A program made the translations under genes and the position numbers. Below the pieces are notes generated by a model. The model made no database searches. It worked only from the letters and a program-made list of their open reading frames with translations, and had not been told where the DNA came from. A stretch of 6,302 nt of DNA from Ruminococcus sp. UBA1366. Its GTDB lineage: Bacteria; Bacillota; Clostridia; Oscillospirales; Ruminococcaceae. Shown here piece by piece: positions 4,487-6,302 of this stretch (its first letter is position 1; each line of letters begins with the position of its first letter). The stretch lies in the NCBI GenBank assembly GCA_002306005.1, contig DBRO01000036.1, positions 2,760-9,061 on the forward strand. The letters run 5' to 3'.

Positions 4487-5839
4487 ATGGGATTTTTCAG
4501 AGTCACAGCGATACCATTGGGTTATTTGATGAAGCTGTGTTACTATTTGATACAGAACTACGCAATCGCGCTGATTGTGTTCACCTTCATCATCCGGTTA
4601 ATCCTGTTTCCGATTAATATTAAACAGCAAAAGAGTACGGCGAAAATGCAGAAGTTTGCGCCGGAAATGGAAAAGCTGAAAAAGAAATATGGCAAGGATA
4701 AGGATAAGCTCAACGAGGCAACCGTGAAATTCTATGCGGAAAATGGCATTAGTCCGACTTCGAGTTGTTTGCCGATGTTAATTCTGATGCTGATTTTGAT
4801 GTCTATGATCGAGGTTATTTATGCACCGTTGACGTATGTTTCGTCGCTTTCGGATACGGAAATCGACAAGGCAACCACGCGGGTGGAAAGCTTAATGACC
4901 TTCAGCCATGAACTGAGCGATGCGGGGATTACGTTCAATGAGCTGTATGAAGATGAAGTTACCGATGCCGACAAGGCAGAGGAGCAGATTCAGGCTTATT
5001 TAGAAAACAATAAGGGCGATTTTGAAGACACGCTGGATTTATCTTCTACCGAGCTGAGCGGCGTGATTGAAAATATGCTTTCTTACAAGGATACCGATCC
5101 GTTGGATGTGTATTTTAACGATTCAAAGCGGGTTTCTACCAAGCTGGAAAATCGAAAAGAATTAATTTTGATGAACATGGTGCAGGAAGATGGTTTCGGC
5201 GGCGTGTTTGATGAAAATACGGACAATGTAATTTCAGAATTTCACTATGAGATTTTTGGACAAAACTTAGGTCAATATCCAAAAATGTGGACAATCCTGA
5301 TGATTGTGCCGATTCTATCGTTTTTGGCACAGCTGGCGTCCACGATTGTTTCCATGCACTACATGAGAAAAAACAACGCGGCGGCGGCAAGCAATCCGAT
5401 GATGAAGAACATGAACCTAATGATGTACGTCATGCCGGTGTTCTCGCTGGTGATTGCATTCCAGTTCCCGATGGGACTGGGTATTTATTGGACGATTTCT
5501 GCGCTGTTGGGCTTGGTGCAGACCATTGCGGTGAACAAAATATACACGCCGGCGTATGTGGATAAATTGGTCGAAAAGGAAATTTCTCAGCACAAGGAAC
5601 GCAGCAAGACGAAAAAGACCTTCATGCAAAAAGCGTTGGAGGCAAGTATGGAAACCAAACAGGGCGGTGCGGAAGCTTCTGAAACGGCGGACGGAGATGA
5701 CGACGCGGAGGAAGACGAGGAAGATATTGACGAAAGTAAGCTTTCTAAACGCGAGCGTAATGAACTGAACCGGAAACGGCTCAACGAAGCACGGCGGAGA
5801 ATGGCTGAAAAATATGGGGATGAATATTTTGAAGATTAG
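4487..5839 (+). CDS. yidC: YidC/Oxa1-family membrane protein insertase
   Basis: YidC inserts and folds membrane proteins, alone or with SecYEG. Start ATG is 9 nt after GAAAGGA (4471-4477). The 450 residues show TM1 (about 24-46) with the conserved groove arginine R37, a charged cytoplasmic hairpin loop (47-92), TM2 (93-118), a long acidic extracytoplasmic segment (about 119-263), TM3 (264-290), a short cytoplasmic loop, TM4 (309-328) and TM5 (330-350). The tail has an acidic stretch (402-416) then a basic helix (420-442) likely to touch the ribosome. There is no signal peptide or lipobox, unlike B. subtilis SpoIIIJ (about 260 residues), and the extra domain lies between TM2 and TM3, not between TM1 and TM2 as in E. 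coli. Topology is judged by eye. Confidence 0.96.
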   Translation: MGFFRVTAIPLGYLMKLCYYLIQNYAIALIVFTFIIRLILFPINIKQQKSTAKMQKFAPEMEKLKKKYGKDKDKLNEATVKFYAENGISPTSSCLPMLILMLILMSMIEVIYAPLTYVSSLSDTEIDKATTRVESLMTFSHELSDAGITFNELYEDEVTDADKAEEQIQAYLENNKGDFEDTLDLSSTELSGVIENMLSYKDTDPLDVYFNDSKRVSTKLENRKELILMNMVQEDGFGGVFDENTDNVISEFHYEIFGQNLGQYPKMWTILMIVPILSFLAQLASTIVSMHYMRKNNAAAASNPMMKNMNLMMYVMPVFSLVIAFQFPMGLGIYWTISALLGLVQTIAVNKIYTPAYVDKLVEKEISQHKERSKTKKTFMQKALEASMETKQGGAEASETADGDDDAEEDEEDIDESKLSKRERNELNRKRLNEARRRMAEKYGDEYFED

Positions 5840-5856
5840 CAGGACGTAGTTCTGCT
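5838..5856 (+). repeat. Hairpin spanning the yidC stop codon
   Basis: AGCAGGAC (5838-5845) pairs with GTTCTGCT (5849-5856) with one G-U pair and a 3-nt loop. It overlaps the last two bases of the yidC TAG and ends just before the jag ribosome binding site (5861-5867). No T-run follows, so it is not a terminator. It may tune translation or stability between yidC and jag. Confidence 0.4.
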
Positions 5857-5874
5857 GGGGAAGGGAGCATGAAA

Positions 5875-6302
5875 ATGACCGGAATATTTACTGCGAAAAC
5901 ACTGGACGAAGCCAAAGAGTTGGCGGCAAAGGAATTCGGCGCGGAGATTTCTGCAATTACGTTTACTGTTTTGGAAGAACCTAAGAAAACCTTGTTTGGA
6001 AAGACAAAGGGAGAGGCGCGCGTTCAGGCGGATTACACCGAAACAAAGGACAAAGTGGCAGCGCGCTATATTTTAAGCGTTTTGCAAAGCATGGGTGTTG
6101 AAAATGCCGCGGTACAGATTGGCGAGATGGAAAACGGTGCGATGCTCAATCTCAGTGGGGACGGGCTCGCGGATCTCATCGGCAAAAAGGGCGAACTGCT
6201 GGATTCTCTGCAATATCTGGCTTCCTTAATCTGCAACCGCGTGGACAAAGAATATTTCCGCATTGCTACGGATTGTGATGGTTTCCGCGAACGTCGCAAA
6301 GC
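5875..6302 (+). CDS. jag: RNA-binding protein KhpB/Jag (SpoIIIJ-associated), 3' end cut by window edge
   Basis: Jag, also called KhpB or EloR, is a KH/R3H RNA-binding protein linked to cell elongation and division in Gram-positive bacteria. The 142 codons present show the Jag-N domain (about 1-53), with KKTLFGKTKGEARV (37-50) in place of the common KKGFLGIGxKxA, and a KH domain with the loop LIGKKGELLDSLQYL (101-115). The R3H domain is expected beyond the edge. I choose the ATG at 5875 because AAGGGAG (5861-5867) is 7 nt upstream. The in-frame ATG at 5869 is only 1 nt from it. It lies 35 nt after yidC, the standard yidC-jag pairing. Confidence 0.94.
   Translation, partial: MTGIFTAKTLDEAKELAAKEFGAEISAITFTVLEEPKKTLFGKTKGEARVQADYTETKDKVAARYILSVLQSMGVENAAVQIGEMENGAMLNLSGDGLADLIGKKGELLDSLQYLASLICNRVDKEYFRIATDCDGFRERRK

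Overview
The window spans a bacterial chromosomal replication origin. It has the gene order typical of Gram-positive Firmicutes: dnaN and dnaA on the minus strand, and rpmH, rnpA, yidD, yidC and jag/khpB on the plus strand, diverging from dnaA. The yidC-type insertase with a long extracytoplasmic loop, the jag gene and the protein sequences suggest class Clostridia, probably Oscillospirales (Ruminococcaceae-like). That lineage call is inference from protein character, not from a database search.

Layout. Positions 1-902 (minus) hold dnaN, the sliding clamp, cut at the window edge so its C-terminus is missing. Positions 903-1466 are a 564-bp non-coding region that looks like the unwinding half of oriC. 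It contains a TAG-triplet DnaA-trio tract, an AT-rich stretch, a TTATACACA DnaA box and several tandem variant boxes. Positions 1467-2822 (minus) hold dnaA. Positions 2823-3450 form the divergent control region. It has a sigma-A type promoter for dnaA with a long leader that contains a possible 49-codon small ORF, a single DnaA box, and a consensus sigma-A promoter for the rpmH operon. From 3451 onward run rpmH (L34), a 231-nt gap with a hairpin, rnpA (probable TTG start), yidD overlapping rnpA by 4 nt, yidC, and jag/khpB cut by the right edge.

How the parts work together. DnaA binds boxes on both sides of its own gene and would open the trio/AT-rich element between dnaA and dnaN, where the clamp is later loaded. 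The plus-strand operon combines ribosome and RNase P maturation (L34, RnpA) with membrane protein insertion (YidD, YidC) and an RNA-binding KH/R3H protein (KhpB/Jag). Most genes point away from the origin and so run with the forks. dnaA itself lies between the inferred unwinding site and the rpmH promoter, so the rightward fork would meet it head-on, as in Bacillus subtilis.

The points most worth a second look are the well-formed DnaA-trio element, the shift of the local DnaA boxes toward TTNTCAACA together with an unusual DnaA recognition helix, and the small ORF in the dnaA leader.
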